Under the pieces are notes generated by a model, which saw only the letters and a list, made by a program, of their open reading frames with translations, was not told the origin of the DNA and did not search any database. A DNA stretch of 64,000 bases from Paraburkholderia sp. BL25I1N1 (lineage in GTDB: Bacteria; Pseudomonadota; Gammaproteobacteria; Burkholderiales; Burkholderiaceae), in contig NZ_PVZB01000005.1 of assembly GCF_003002025.1 (NCBI RefSeq), forward strand, positions 1 to 64,000, in the 5' to 3' direction. Shown piece by piece: positions 8,979 through 17,713 of the stretch; the first letter of the stretch is position 1, and every line of letters begins with the position of its first letter. Position numbers and translations under genes: made by a program.

Positions 8979-10028
8979 ATGAAAACCATCCAAGGGCCGG
9001 CGATCTTTCTCGCCCAGTTCATGGGCGACGAGGTGCCGTTCGACAACCTCGCGCATCTTGCCGAGTGGGCCGCGGGTCTCGGCTTCAAGGGGATACAGGT
9101 GCCGTGCGACAGCCGCCTGATCGATCTCGAACAGGCGGCGGCGAGCCAGACGTATTGCGACGAGTTGCGCCAGGTCGTGGACGACGCGGGCGTGACGATC
9201 ACCGAACTGTCGACGCATCTGCAAGGGCAGCTCGTTGCCGTGCATCCGGCTTATGACGCATTGTTCGACGGCTTTGCCGCTGCCCACGTGCGCGGCGATC
9301 CGGCGGCGCGCACGCAGTGGGCGATTGAGCAGATGAAGCTTGCGGCGAAGGCTTCGCAGCGTTTGGGATTGAACACGCACGTGTCGTTTTCAGGGGCGCT
9401 GGCGTGGCCGTATCTGTACCCGTGGCCGCAGCGCCCCGCAGGTCTGGTCGAAGCCGCGTTCGACGAACTCGCGCGCCGCTGGACGCCGATTCTCGATGCG
9501 TTCGACGCGGCGGGCGTCGACGTGTGCTACGAATTGCATCCCGGTGAAGATCTGCACGACGGCGTGACCTTCGAGCGTTTTCTCGACGCGGTGAAGCAGC
9601 ATGCGCGCGCGAACATTCTGTACGACCCGAGTCATTTCGTTTTGCAGCAGCTCGATTACCTTGCGTTCATCGACATTTATCACGAGCGTATCAAGGCGTT
9701 CCATGTGAAGGACGCGGAGTTTCGTCCGAACGGCAAGCAGGGCGTGTATGGCGGCTATAGCGGCTGGGTCGACCGGGCGGGGCGCTTCAGATCGCTCGGC
9801 GACGGCCAGATCGATTTCGGCGCGATCTTCTCGAAGATGGCGCAATACGATTTTCCCGGCTGGGCCGTGCTCGAATGGGAGTGCGCGCTGAAGCATCCGC
9901 ACGACGGCGCGCGCGAAGGCGCAGAGTTTATTCAGCGGCACATCATCCGCGTGGCCGAGCATGCATTCGATGATTTCGCCGGCAGCGGTGTCGATGCCGC
10001 GCAGTTAAAGCGCGTGCTCGGCATCTGA
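8979..10028 (+). CDS. sugar phosphate isomerase/epimerase (TIM barrel)
   Basis: A 349-residue xylose-isomerase-like TIM-barrel protein. Probable metal ligands occur in the usual order: Glu in YELHPGED, Asp in YDPSHF, His in FHVKDAEF and Glu in LEWECAL near the C-terminus. I set the start at 8979 because AAGGAG precedes it by 8 bases. The longer ORF start lacks this. Family members isomerise or epimerise free sugars, keto-inositols or their phosphates. Co-location with a Gfo/Idh/MocA dehydrogenase and an ABC importer suggests an oxidation-isomerisation route, but the substrate is unknown. Confidence 0.85.
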   Translation: MKTIQGPAIFLAQFMGDEVPFDNLAHLAEWAAGLGFKGIQVPCDSRLIDLEQAAASQTYCDELRQVVDDAGVTITELSTHLQGQLVAVHPAYDALFDGFAAAHVRGDPAARTQWAIEQMKLAAKASQRLGLNTHVSFSGALAWPYLYPWPQRPAGLVEAAFDELARRWTPILDAFDAAGVDVCYELHPGEDLHDGVTFERFLDAVKQHARANILYDPSHFVLQQLDYLAFIDIYHERIKAFHVKDAEFRPNGKQGVYGGYSGWVDRAGRFRSLGDGQIDFGAIFSKMAQYDFPGWAVLEWECALKHPHDGAREGAEFIQRHIIRVAEHAFDDFAGSGVDAAQLKRVLGI

Positions 10029-10059
10029 GGAGCGCGACCAAACCGAAGGAGTAACGGCG

Positions 10060-11211
10060 ATGCCACAACGAAGGCTCAAACTGGGGATGGTCGGCGGTGG
10101 ACAGGGCGCGTTCATCGGCGCCGTGCATCGGATCGCGGCGCGGCTCGACGATCGTTTCGAACTGATGGCGGGCGCGTTGTCGTCCGATCCGCAGCGTGCG
10201 CAGGCGAGCGCCGACGAGGCGGGAATCGCGCGCAGCTATGCGGACTGGCGCGAAATGGCGCGCGCCGAAGCCGCGCGCGACGATGGCATCGACGCGGTAG
10301 CGATCGTCACGCCGAATCATCTGCACGCACCGGTCGCGACGGCGTTTCTCGAAGCGGGTATTCACATCGTGTGCGATAAACCGCTGGCGATTTCGCTGGC
10401 GGAAGGCGAGGCGCTGGCGAAACTGGCTCGCGAGAAGAACAAGCTGTTTGCGTTGACGCATACGTACTCCGGCTATCCGCTGGTGCGTCATGCGCGCGAG
10501 TTGATCGAAAGCGGTGAGTTGGGCGAGATACGCGTGGTGCAGGTCGAATATGCGCAGGACTGGCTGGCGGAGCCGATCGAAACGAGCGGCACGAACAAGC
10601 AGGCGGGTTGGCGCACGGACCCGGCGTTGGCGGGGCCGGCCGGATGTCTCGGCGATATCGGCACGCATGCTTATCATCTCGCCGCGTTCGTCACGGGTAT
10701 GACGCCGCACGCACTCGCGGCGGAAGTGCATACGTTCGTGCCGGGGCGTCGCATCGACGACCACGTGCAGGCGATGCTGCGTTATCCGAACGGCGCGCGC
10801 GGCATGCTATGGGCGAGCCAGGTGGCGAGCGGCGCGGAAAATGCCTTGCGTTTGCGGGTGTACGGAACGAAAGCCGGTCTTGCGTTCGATCAGGAGCATC
10901 CGAATGAATTGTGGTTCACGCCACTGGGCGGCGCGGCCGAACGTCTGACACGAGGGCGCGTGAAGAGTACGATTGCGGCCCACGCGACGCGCGTGCCGTC
11001 GGGACATCCTGAAGGTTATCTGGAAGCGTTCGCGCAGTTGTACAAAGACGCGGCGTTGCAGATCGAAGCGTTGGACGCAGGCCGCGCTTTGCCCACCGAG
11101 AGCCTGTTGCTGACGACGGTGGAAGACGGTGTGGCGGGGCTACGCTTTATTGACGCGATGCTCGCGAGTAGCGCGGCGGATGGGCAGTGGCGGGAGATAA
11201 AGTCCGCTTGA
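10060..11211 (+). CDS. Gfo/Idh/MocA family oxidoreductase
   Basis: A 383-residue NAD(P)-dependent dehydrogenase. The N-terminal Rossmann motif is [17 protein letters not shown] (residues about 6-22) and the catalytic-lysine strand reads [10 protein letters not shown], the EKP-type motif of this family with Asp replacing Glu. The C-terminal domain has the [13 protein letters not shown] segment expected around the active-site His. GAAGGAG lies upstream. Enzymes of this family oxidise sugars, inositols or amino-sugars at a hydroxyl. This is the last gene of the LacI locus. Confidence 0.88.
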   Translation: MPQRRLKLGMVGGGQGAFIGAVHRIAARLDDRFELMAGALSSDPQRAQASADEAGIARSYADWREMARAEAARDDGIDAVAIVTPNHLHAPVATAFLEAGIHIVCDKPLAISLAEGEALAKLAREKNKLFALTHTYSGYPLVRHARELIESGELGEIRVVQVEYAQDWLAEPIETSGTNKQAGWRTDPALAGPAGCLGDIGTHAYHLAAFVTGMTPHALAAEVHTFVPGRRIDDHVQAMLRYPNGARGMLWASQVASGAENALRLRVYGTKAGLAFDQEHPNELWFTPLGGAAERLTRGRVKSTIAAHATRVPSGHPEGYLEAFAQLYKDAALQIEALDAGRALPTESLLLTTVEDGVAGLRFIDAMLASSAADGQWREIKSA

Positions 11212-11249
11212 GCGCGGACGCGTGGCGGACGGGGCCGGGCAGGCGCCGA

Positions 11250-11510
11250 CTAGCTGCCTTTGCTCTTCTTGATCTGCTCTTCAAACGCGATATCCAGCTT
11301 GCTGGCCTTGCGCGGCTTCGGCGGCCCGAAAGCGTCGACGAATTTGACGAAGTCGTCGAGCGTCAGCGGATCGGAGACTTTTTTATCCGTGCCGCTCGAT
11401 TTGTCGACCAGATAAAACAGGCCGCCGGACAGGCTGATCGCGGCGAATTGCGGATTGCCGCTGCGGGTTTTCAACCGCTCGACGGCGTGGATGGCTCGGG
11501 TAGTGCGCAT
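11250..11510 (-). CDS. small conserved hypothetical protein
   Basis: An 86-residue, Lys-rich, apparently soluble protein with no signal peptide or recognisable domain. A central segment (FAAISLSGGLFYLVDK) looks like beta strands and is followed by a helical region ending in Lys-Lys-Ser-Lys. Codon use is normal for the genome, which supports a real gene. It lies convergent to the Gfo/Idh gene and divergent from the AbiE operon, alone on its strand. I do not assign a function. Confidence 0.6.
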   Translation of the reverse strand: MRTTRAIHAVERLKTRSGNPQFAAISLSGGLFYLVDKSSGTDKKVSDPLTLDDFVKFVDAFGPPKPRKASKLDIAFEEQIKKSKGS

Positions 11511-11618
11511 GATGGGAAGGCGTCTAACTGAAGGTACGCACTTTAACAGTAATCCAGCGCGTGCCTGACTCCAGCAAGGAACGGGCGGACTGCGATGTCT
11601 TCAGTCGCGGACCGATCT

Positions 11619-11674
11619 TGTACGATTTTTTCGTTGTGTACGATTTTATGATACATTCAATGAAAATCGTACAC
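11619..11674. promoter_or_regulatory. repeated operator upstream of the AbiE operon
   Basis: TGTACGATTTT occurs twice in direct orientation (11619-11629 and 11637-11647). AAAATCGTACAC at 11663-11674 is the perfect inverse of GTGTACGATTTT at 11636-11647, a 12-bp inverted repeat with a 15-base spacer. The array is AT-rich against its surroundings and ends 10 bases before the AbiEi start codon. AbiE antitoxins are known to autorepress by binding inverted repeats, which this layout fits. Confidence 0.7.
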
Positions 11675-11684
11675 ATGCAAATTT

Positions 11685-12749
11685 ATGCCGCGTGCCGCCC
11701 ATTCCTTTCTTGAAGCCCAGGTTCTCGCCGAAGCATGCGAGGCCTTTGAGCGCTCTACCGGCATTTACAGGGCAGCGCCTGCTCGCAAGCATGTTTCGTA
11801 TAGCGACGCCTCGATCTCTTTCGACCTCGCCGGACGGAAATTCGAAATGCCTACGCTCGTCACGACCCGGCTGGGCCTGGCGGAGATGGCAAACACTCTT
11901 CTTGCGGAAAGCCGGTCTTCCGCGATGGAGCCTCATCCGCTCTACCGTCGGCTCATGCTGGTCGCTCCTTACATCGAGCCGCAACTCGCCGACCGCCTCA
12001 TCAAGCAAAACGTGCCATTTCTGGACGCAGCGGGCAACGTCTTTCTGAGCGAACCAGAAGGTATGGTCATGATCAGTGGCCGGCCCAAACCGCAGCAATT
12101 GCAAAAACCGCAGACAGGCCGCGCCACGACGCGAAAAGGTTTGCAGGTGATGTTCGCTATTGCGACACAACCGGGCCTTGTGTCGGAACCGTACAGAACT
12201 ATCGCGCAGGCCGCTGGCGTCGCGTTGAGTACAGTCAACCAGGTGATCGACGATCTGCAGTTCCGTGGGCTGCTCGCCCAGAAGACCAGTGGTGAGCGCA
12301 TCTTTCCGGACTGGCAGAAATTCGTTTTCGAGTGGAGCAGCCTCTATCAGACCCGCCTGCGACTCAAATTGGGAGCACGGCGCTTCGCCAGCACGACGCC
12401 CGAGTGGTGGCGCGAGTTCGACTTCGCAAGTGTCGACGCTCGCCTGGGTGGCGAGTCGGCGGCCGACATCCTGACGAATGAACTGAAGGCCGCGAACGTC
12501 ACCCTCTACAGCCGCGCACCGCTGGGCAATCAGTTCATGCTGAACGCCAGGCTGCGCCCTGATCCACGCGGGGATGTCGAGATTCTTGAATCGTTCTGGC
12601 CGCAGTCGCTGGAGCTTAACTGGGTGGAATCGGGCCGCCAGCCGCTAGTCCACCCGTTCCTCATCTACGCGGACCTCGTTGCCTCGGGCGACAGCCGTAA
12701 TCTTTCCGTCGCCGCGCAAATCTATGAGCAGTACCTTCCCCAGCCTTAA
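11685..12749 (+). CDS. type IV toxin-antitoxin AbiEi-like antitoxin
   Basis: A 354-residue protein with a probable winged helix at residues about 165-205 (PYRTIAQAAGVALSTVNQVI) and a C-terminal segment (VHPFLIYADLVASGD, RNLSVAAQIYEQYL) typical of one AbiEi branch. AbiEi antitoxins both repress their own operon and neutralise the AbiEii nucleotidyltransferase without direct complex formation. No Shine-Dalgarno sequence precedes the ATG, so the message may be leaderless or the start may lie elsewhere. It overlaps the downstream nucleotidyltransferase gene by 26 bases. GC content looks slightly lower than in neighbouring genes, consistent with an acquired module. Confidence 0.78.
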   Translation: MPRAAHSFLEAQVLAEACEAFERSTGIYRAAPARKHVSYSDASISFDLAGRKFEMPTLVTTRLGLAEMANTLLAESRSSAMEPHPLYRRLMLVAPYIEPQLADRLIKQNVPFLDAAGNVFLSEPEGMVMISGRPKPQQLQKPQTGRATTRKGLQVMFAIATQPGLVSEPYRTIAQAAGVALSTVNQVIDDLQFRGLLAQKTSGERIFPDWQKFVFEWSSLYQTRLRLKLGARRFASTTPEWWREFDFASVDARLGGESAADILTNELKAANVTLYSRAPLGNQFMLNARLRPDPRGDVEILESFWPQSLELNWVESGRQPLVHPFLIYADLVASGDSRNLSVAAQIYEQYLPQP

Positions 12750-13617
12750 AGTAGCCGAAGAGCGGCCCGTCCACCCGGCTACCGCTGCGCTGCTTGCCCG
12801 CGTCCAGGAGACTGCGGATCAGCTAGGCACGAAGTTCGTTGTCGCCGGCGCAACCGCGCGGGATCTGGTGCTATGGCATGTGCACGGCGTGCGTGCTGAG
12901 CGCGCCACGCGTGACGTCGACGTTGCCGTTTGCGCGATCAGTTGGGAAGCGTACGGCGCACTGATTACCGGGCTCGAACGGACAGGCGTTTTCAGGGCGA
13001 GTACCCGGGCACAGCACACTCTGGTGTTTGACGATCCGAGCGTCGGTTATTCGATACCGTTGGACCTGGTTCCGTTCGGCGAAATTGAAACTCCCGAGGG
13101 CGCGGTCGCGTGGCCGCCCAAAGGAGAAGTTGTAATGAATGTGCTGGGGTTTCGGGAGGCCGTCGACGAATCCGTCGAAATCGATCTGGGCGACGGTCTC
13201 ATGGTTCCGGTTGTAACTCTGCCGGCGCTTGCGCTTCTAAAAATTCTCGCGTGGCACGACCGGCGAGTGTCGAAGAATACCGACGCATCTGACCTGCTTC
13301 TGATCCTTCGCAGCTACGGCGACGCGGGCAACGCGGTCCGCGTCTGGGACGACGGCGCAGACCTTCTCGAGCAGCTCGGCTTCGATGTCGATCTTGCCGC
13401 GTCCGCACTACTTGGCCGCGAATCGCGGCAGATCGCCTCACCCGCAACAGCTGATGCAGTTTCGGCAATCCTCTCGAACGAAGCCGTATACGACACGCTG
13501 AGACGCGACATGCAGGCGCGTGCCGTCGCGCAGATGCTGGACGACTTCGCCGATGGATCCGACCGGACGTTGTCAGCCTTCCGGAGCGCATTTCTGGGCG
13601 TATCGGCCGGCGCCTGA
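12724..13617 (+). CDS. AbiEii-like nucleotidyltransferase toxin
   Basis: A 297-residue protein with a polymerase-beta-type nucleotidyltransferase core: VVAGATARDLVL (residues 39-50) for the nucleotide-binding turn, ATRDVDVAV with metal-binding Asp64 and Asp66, and LDLVPFG with a third acidic residue, Asp114. A later LLKILAWHDRRVSKNTDASDL segment is typical of AbiEii/AbiGii relatives. Members of the toxin family transfer nucleotides to targets such as tRNA 3' ends and halt growth during phage infection. I set the start at 12724, inside the antitoxin gene, because upstream residues do not look family-like. The pairing with an AbiEi-like gene supports the toxin role. Confidence 0.78.
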   Translation: MSSTFPSLKVAEERPVHPATAALLARVQETADQLGTKFVVAGATARDLVLWHVHGVRAERATRDVDVAVCAISWEAYGALITGLERTGVFRASTRAQHTLVFDDPSVGYSIPLDLVPFGEIETPEGAVAWPPKGEVVMNVLGFREAVDESVEIDLGDGLMVPVVTLPALALLKILAWHDRRVSKNTDASDLLLILRSYGDAGNAVRVWDDGADLLEQLGFDVDLAASALLGRESRQIASPATADAVSAILSNEAVYDTLRRDMQARAVAQMLDDFADGSDRTLSAFRSAFLGVSAGA

Positions 13618-13645
13618 TTGGATCACGAGCCGGCCATGAGCCGCC

Positions 13646-14815
13646 TCACTGACTCAAATAGACAAACTTGCCGTTCTTGATCGTCCCCATCACGCTAGCG
13701 CGCTGGTCCAGCCCCACGTGATCCTTCGGGCTCGTGTTGACCACGCCGTTCGGCACGACCAGCTCATGCGCATGCTCCAGCTCGTCACGCAGTGCCGTGC
13801 GGAACGCCGGCGTGCCCGGCTGCGCCGTCTTCAGCGCGCGGGCCACCGCGTCCTGCAAACGCGGATACACGCCGGCCGCGTCGCCCGCGAACTGCGTTAC
13901 GCTGCCCGGGCCGTACTTCGCTTCATATTCGTTCGTGAACGCGAGCGCCGCCTTCTTTGCCGGATGATCGGCCGGCAGCGTGCGCGCCACCACGACCGGC
14001 TGGGTCGGGAACAGCGTGCCTTCCACGTCCTTGCCGCCCAGCTTGATGAACTCCGGCGTGGCGATGCCGTGCGTCTGGTAGATCGGCCCTTTGAAGCCGC
14101 GCTCGATCAACGTGCGTTGCGGCAGCACCGTCGGCGTGCCGGCGCCCGCGATCAGGATCGCGTCCGGTTTGGCGGCCATCAGCTTCAGAATCTGGCCGGT
14201 GACGCTCGCGTCGGTGCGGTTATAGCGCTCGGTGGCCACCAGCTGGATATGGCGCAGCGCCGCGAACTTGCTGAACTCGTTGAGCCAGCTTTCGCCGTAG
14301 CCATCCGCGAAACCGATGAAACCCACCGTCTTCACGTTGTGGTTCGACATGTAGCGCGTCATCACGTCGGCCATCGCGCTGTCGGTTTGCGCCATCTTGT
14401 AGGCCCACACCTTCTTGCCTTCCTGCGGCTCGACCACGCTTGCCGAGCCGATCAGCGTAATCATCGGCGTCTGGCTTTCGGCGACCGGATCGAGCGCGGC
14501 CATCGCCGCCGGCGTAATGTTTGGCCCGACGACCACGTCCACGTGGTCTTCGTTGATCAGTTTGCGGATGTTGCGCACGGCGGCGCCGGGGTCGGAAGCG
14601 TCGTCGAGGAAGATGTAGTCGGCTTTCTGGCCGGCGATCGTGGCGGGCCACATCAGCATCGCGTTCTTGCTGGTGATGCCGATCACGGCCGCCGGGCCGG
14701 TGCTCGACAGATCGATGCCGACCTTGATGTCGGCGTGTGCAGCGGTGGCGAGCAGGAGCGCGCCAAAACCGAAAGCGGCAGCGAGTCCGCTGATTTTTTT
14801 CTTATACGACGTCAT
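13646..14815 (-). CDS. branched-chain amino acid type ABC substrate-binding protein (orphan)
   Basis: A 389-residue type I periplasmic binding protein of the LivJ/LivK class, with a signal peptide cleaved after AlaHisAla (about residue 28). Characteristic segments are KVGIDLSSTGPAA, DDASDPGAAVRNIRKLI and VVVGPNITPAAMAALDPVAE. No permease or ATPase genes are adjacent, so it must work with a transporter encoded elsewhere or act as a sensory binding protein. It is transcribed in the same direction as cysB, whose stop lies 34 bases upstream of its start. The substrate is unknown, and amino acids, amides or aromatic acids are all known for the family. Confidence 0.88.
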   Translation of the reverse strand: MTSYKKKISGLAAAFGFGALLLATAAHADIKVGIDLSSTGPAAVIGITSKNAMLMWPATIAGQKADYIFLDDASDPGAAVRNIRKLINEDHVDVVVGPNITPAAMAALDPVAESQTPMITLIGSASVVEPQEGKKVWAYKMAQTDSAMADVMTRYMSNHNVKTVGFIGFADGYGESWLNEFSKFAALRHIQLVATERYNRTDASVTGQILKLMAAKPDAILIAGAGTPTVLPQRTLIERGFKGPIYQTHGIATPEFIKLGGKDVEGTLFPTQPVVVARTLPADHPAKKAALAFTNEYEAKYGPGSVTQFAGDAAGVYPRLQDAVARALKTAQPGTPAFRTALRDELEHAHELVVPNGVVNTSPKDHVGLDQRASVMGTIKNGKFVYLSQ

Positions 14816-14849
14816 CGAAGGGTCTCCGTAGCAGGATGCGAGGGTGTTA

Positions 14850-15791
14850 TCAAAGTTCGTAGCTTTCGTGTTCGCCCTTGAGCGCCTGTTCGATCAGCTT
14901 GCGGTTCATGCTCGGCGACAGTAGTTCGACGAGCGTATACACATAGCTGCGCAGATAGGCGCCCTGTTTCAGCGCGACCCGCGTCACATTGCTGCCGAAC
15001 AGGTGGCCGACCGGCATGGCGCGCAAATGGCGGTCGCGCTCGGCGTTGAACGCGATATCCGCCATGATGCCGACCCCCAGGCCCAGTTCCACATAGGTCT
15101 TGATCACGTCGGCGTCGATCGCCTCCAGGACGATGTCCGGATGCAGCCCGCGCAGGCGGAACGCCTCGTTGATCTTGGTGCGGCCGGCGAACGCGTTGTC
15201 GTAGGTGATCAGCGGATACTGGGTCAGATCATCCAGCGACAAAAGTTTGCGGTCGAGCAGCGGATGATCCGGTTGCATCACCGCGACGTGGTGCCACTGG
15301 AAGCACGGCAGCGAGACCAGTTCCTTATAGTTGGAGATCGCCTCGGTGGCGATGCAGAGGTCGGCCTGGTCGTGCAGCACCATTTCGGCGACCTGGGTCG
15401 GGCTGCCTTGCAGAATCGAAAGGTGGACCTTGGGAAAGCGCTTCTTGAATTCGGCGATGGCCGCCGGCAGGGAGTAGCGCGCCTGCGTGTGGGTGGCGGC
15501 GATCACCAGATTGCCCTGATCCTGCGCCGCGTAATCTTTACCGACCCGTTTAAGGCTCTCCACCTCCTGCAGAATCTTCTCCACCGACTGCAAAATGATG
15601 CGCCCCGGCTCGGTCAGCGAGCGCACGCGCTTGCCGTGCCGCGTGAAGATTTCCACGCCCAACTCGTCTTCCAGCTCGATGATCGCCTTGGAAACGCCCG
15701 GCTGGCTTGTAAACAGCGCCTTGGCCGCTTCCGTCAGGTTGAAGTTCTGCCGCACAGCCTCGCGGACGAAGCGGAATTGGTGCAGGTTCAT
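14850..15791 (-). CDS. cysB: CysB family LysR transcriptional regulator
   Basis: A 313-residue LysR regulator with an N-terminal HTH (LTEAAKALFTSQPGVSKAI, residues about 19-37) and a sensor domain carrying the CysB/Cbl signature (ATHTQARYSLP, QGSPTQVAEMV, GLGVGIMADIAF). Its position divergent from the sulfate-reduction operon is the expected one for CysB, which activates cys genes in response to O- or N-acetylserine. A GGAGAGG ribosome site precedes the ATG by 7 bases. Confidence 0.93.
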   Translation of the reverse strand: MNLHQFRFVREAVRQNFNLTEAAKALFTSQPGVSKAIIELEDELGVEIFTRHGKRVRSLTEPGRIILQSVEKILQEVESLKRVGKDYAAQDQGNLVIAATHTQARYSLPAAIAEFKKRFPKVHLSILQGSPTQVAEMVLHDQADLCIATEAISNYKELVSLPCFQWHHVAVMQPDHPLLDRKLLSLDDLTQYPLITYDNAFAGRTKINEAFRLRGLHPDIVLEAIDADVIKTYVELGLGVGIMADIAFNAERDRHLRAMPVGHLFGSNVTRVALKQGAYLRSYVYTLVELLSPSMNRKLIEQALKGEHESYEL

Positions 15792-16011
15792 ATATAACCT
15801 CTCCGCATATCAAAAGAATTTTTTAGTCGTTTGAAATATAAGGGCAGTTTATTACGATCTGTCCATCTTTTTCAATATGGATATCTGTATTTGTCATAAG
15901 CAAATGAGCGATGGGTCTAAACGTTCATGAGCCGAGGGTGACAAAGGAATGTATCCAGGGCGCGGCGAAACCGGATCGCCGTGTATCACTGCAAAAAATT
16001 GGGGTCCCCGA
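15792..16011. promoter_or_regulatory. divergent cysB / cysI promoter region
   Basis: These 220 bases are markedly AT-rich (15820-15905) compared with the genome and contain no gene. They must hold the promoters of cysB and of the sulfate-reduction operon and the CysB binding sites. I cannot assign individual -10/-35 elements with confidence. Confidence 0.6.
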
Positions 16012-17691
16012 ATGTACCAATACGATCAGTACGACCAGACCATCGTCGATGAACGGGTCGCGCAGTACGCCGATCAGGTTCGCCGCCGCTTGTCGGGCGA
16101 ATTGAGCGAAGAGGAGTTTCGTCCGCTGCGCCTGCAGAACGGCCTGTACATGCAGCGTCACGCGTACATGCACCGCATCGCGATTCCGTACGGCAACCTG
16201 CGCAGCGACCAGATGCGCGTGCTCGCGCAGATCGCCCGCGAACACGACCGCGGCTACGGCCATTTCTCGACGCGCTCGAACATCCAGTACAACTGGATCA
16301 AGCTCGAAGAAACGCCGGAAATCCTGCGCAAGCTCGCGGCGGTGCAAATGCACGGCATTCAGACCTCGGGCAACTGCATCCGCAACATCACCGCCGACCA
16401 GTTCGCCGGCGTGGCGCCGGATGAAGTGGTCGATCCGCGTCCGTGGGCCGAAATTTTGCGTCAATGGTCCACGTTCCACCCGGAATTCGCGTGGCTGCCG
16501 CGCAAGTTCAAGATCGCCGTGTCGGGTTCCAGGGAAGACCGCGCTGCCGTGCAGATTCACGACATGGGTGTGTATCTGCGCAAGAACGAGCAGGGCGAAC
16601 TGGTGGCCGATATCCTGGCCGGCGGTGGCATGGGCCGTACGCCGATCATCGGCGCGATCATCCGCAAAGATCTGCCCTGGCAACATCTGTTGACGTACTG
16701 CGAAGCGGTGCTGCGCGTATACAACCGTTACGGCCGCCGCGACAACATGTACAAGGCGCGCATCAAGATTCTCGTGAAGGCGTTGAGCCCGGAGAAATTC
16801 TCGGCGCAAGTCGAAGAAGAATGGCAGCACCTGAAGGACGGTCCTTCGACGCTCACGCAAGCCGAAGTGGATCGCGTGTCGCAGTACTTCCAGCCGCCGG
16901 TGTACGAGAAGCTCGCTGATACCGACGCTTCCTTCGAAAAACATCTGCTGGAAAATCGTGCGTTTGCCCGTTGGGTCGAGCGTAATGTGCGTCCGCATAA
17001 GGTGTCGGGCTATTCGTCGGTCACCTTGTCTTTGAAGCCGACCACGATCGCTCCTGGCGACGCCACAGACGCACAGATGGAAGCGGTCGCCGATTGGGCC
17101 GACGAGTACTCGCTCGGCGAAATCCGCGTGTCGCACGAACAGAACCTGATTCTCGCGAACGTGAAGAAGCGCGACCTGTTCGCGCTGTGGGAAAAGGCCA
17201 AGGCACAAGGTTTCGCGACGCCGAATATCGGCTTGCTGACCGACATCATCGCGTGCCCGGGCGGCGACTTCTGCTCGCTCGCGAATGCGAAGTCGATCCC
17301 GATCGCGCTGGCCATTCAGGAACGCTTCAACGATCTGGACTACGTGTACGACCTCGGCGACGTGTCGCTGAACATCTCGGGCTGTATCAATGCTTGTGGT
17401 CATCACCACGTCGGCAATATCGGCATTCTGGGCGTCGATAAGGACGGCTCGGAGTGGTATCAGGTGACGCTCGGCGGCGAGCAGGGCACGGGCGCTACCG
17501 GCGCACACCTTGGCCGCGTGATCGGCCCGTCGTTCTCGGCGGAAGAAATGCCGGACGTGATGAGCAAAGTGATCGATACGTTCGTGGAAAACCGCCACGA
17601 AGGCGAGCGCTTCATCGAAACGTACAACCGCATCGGCATCACCCCGTTCAAGGAACGTGTGTACGCCTCGCGTCAACCGGCTCACGCGTAA
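16012..17691 (+). CDS. cysI: sulfite reductase hemoprotein (nitrite/sulfite reductase family)
   Basis: A 559-residue siroheme/[4Fe-4S] reductase. Two ferredoxin-like half domains alternate with two siroheme-binding domains, and the cluster ligands are Cys415, Cys421, Cys458 and Cys462 (CPGGDFC and CINAC), the C-X5-C...C-X3-C pattern of the family. I chose ATG 16012 (MYQYDQYDQ) as the family-like N-terminus with a GGGG-containing site upstream. The position ahead of DUF934-cysH-cysD-cysN indicates sulfite rather than nitrite reduction. No flavoprotein gene (cysJ) is present, so the electron donor is encoded elsewhere. Confidence 0.93.
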   Translation: MYQYDQYDQTIVDERVAQYADQVRRRLSGELSEEEFRPLRLQNGLYMQRHAYMHRIAIPYGNLRSDQMRVLAQIAREHDRGYGHFSTRSNIQYNWIKLEETPEILRKLAAVQMHGIQTSGNCIRNITADQFAGVAPDEVVDPRPWAEILRQWSTFHPEFAWLPRKFKIAVSGSREDRAAVQIHDMGVYLRKNEQGELVADILAGGGMGRTPIIGAIIRKDLPWQHLLTYCEAVLRVYNRYGRRDNMYKARIKILVKALSPEKFSAQVEEEWQHLKDGPSTLTQAEVDRVSQYFQPPVYEKLADTDASFEKHLLENRAFARWVERNVRPHKVSGYSSVTLSLKPTTIAPGDATDAQMEAVADWADEYSLGEIRVSHEQNLILANVKKRDLFALWEKAKAQGFATPNIGLLTDIIACPGGDFCSLANAKSIPIALAIQERFNDLDYVYDLGDVSLNISGCINACGHHHVGNIGILGVDKDGSEWYQVTLGGEQGTGATGAHLGRVIGPSFSAEEMPDVMSKVIDTFVENRHEGERFIETYNRIGITPFKERVYASRQPAHA

Positions 17692-17713
17692 CCGCGAAAA
17701 GGATACTGAACAG

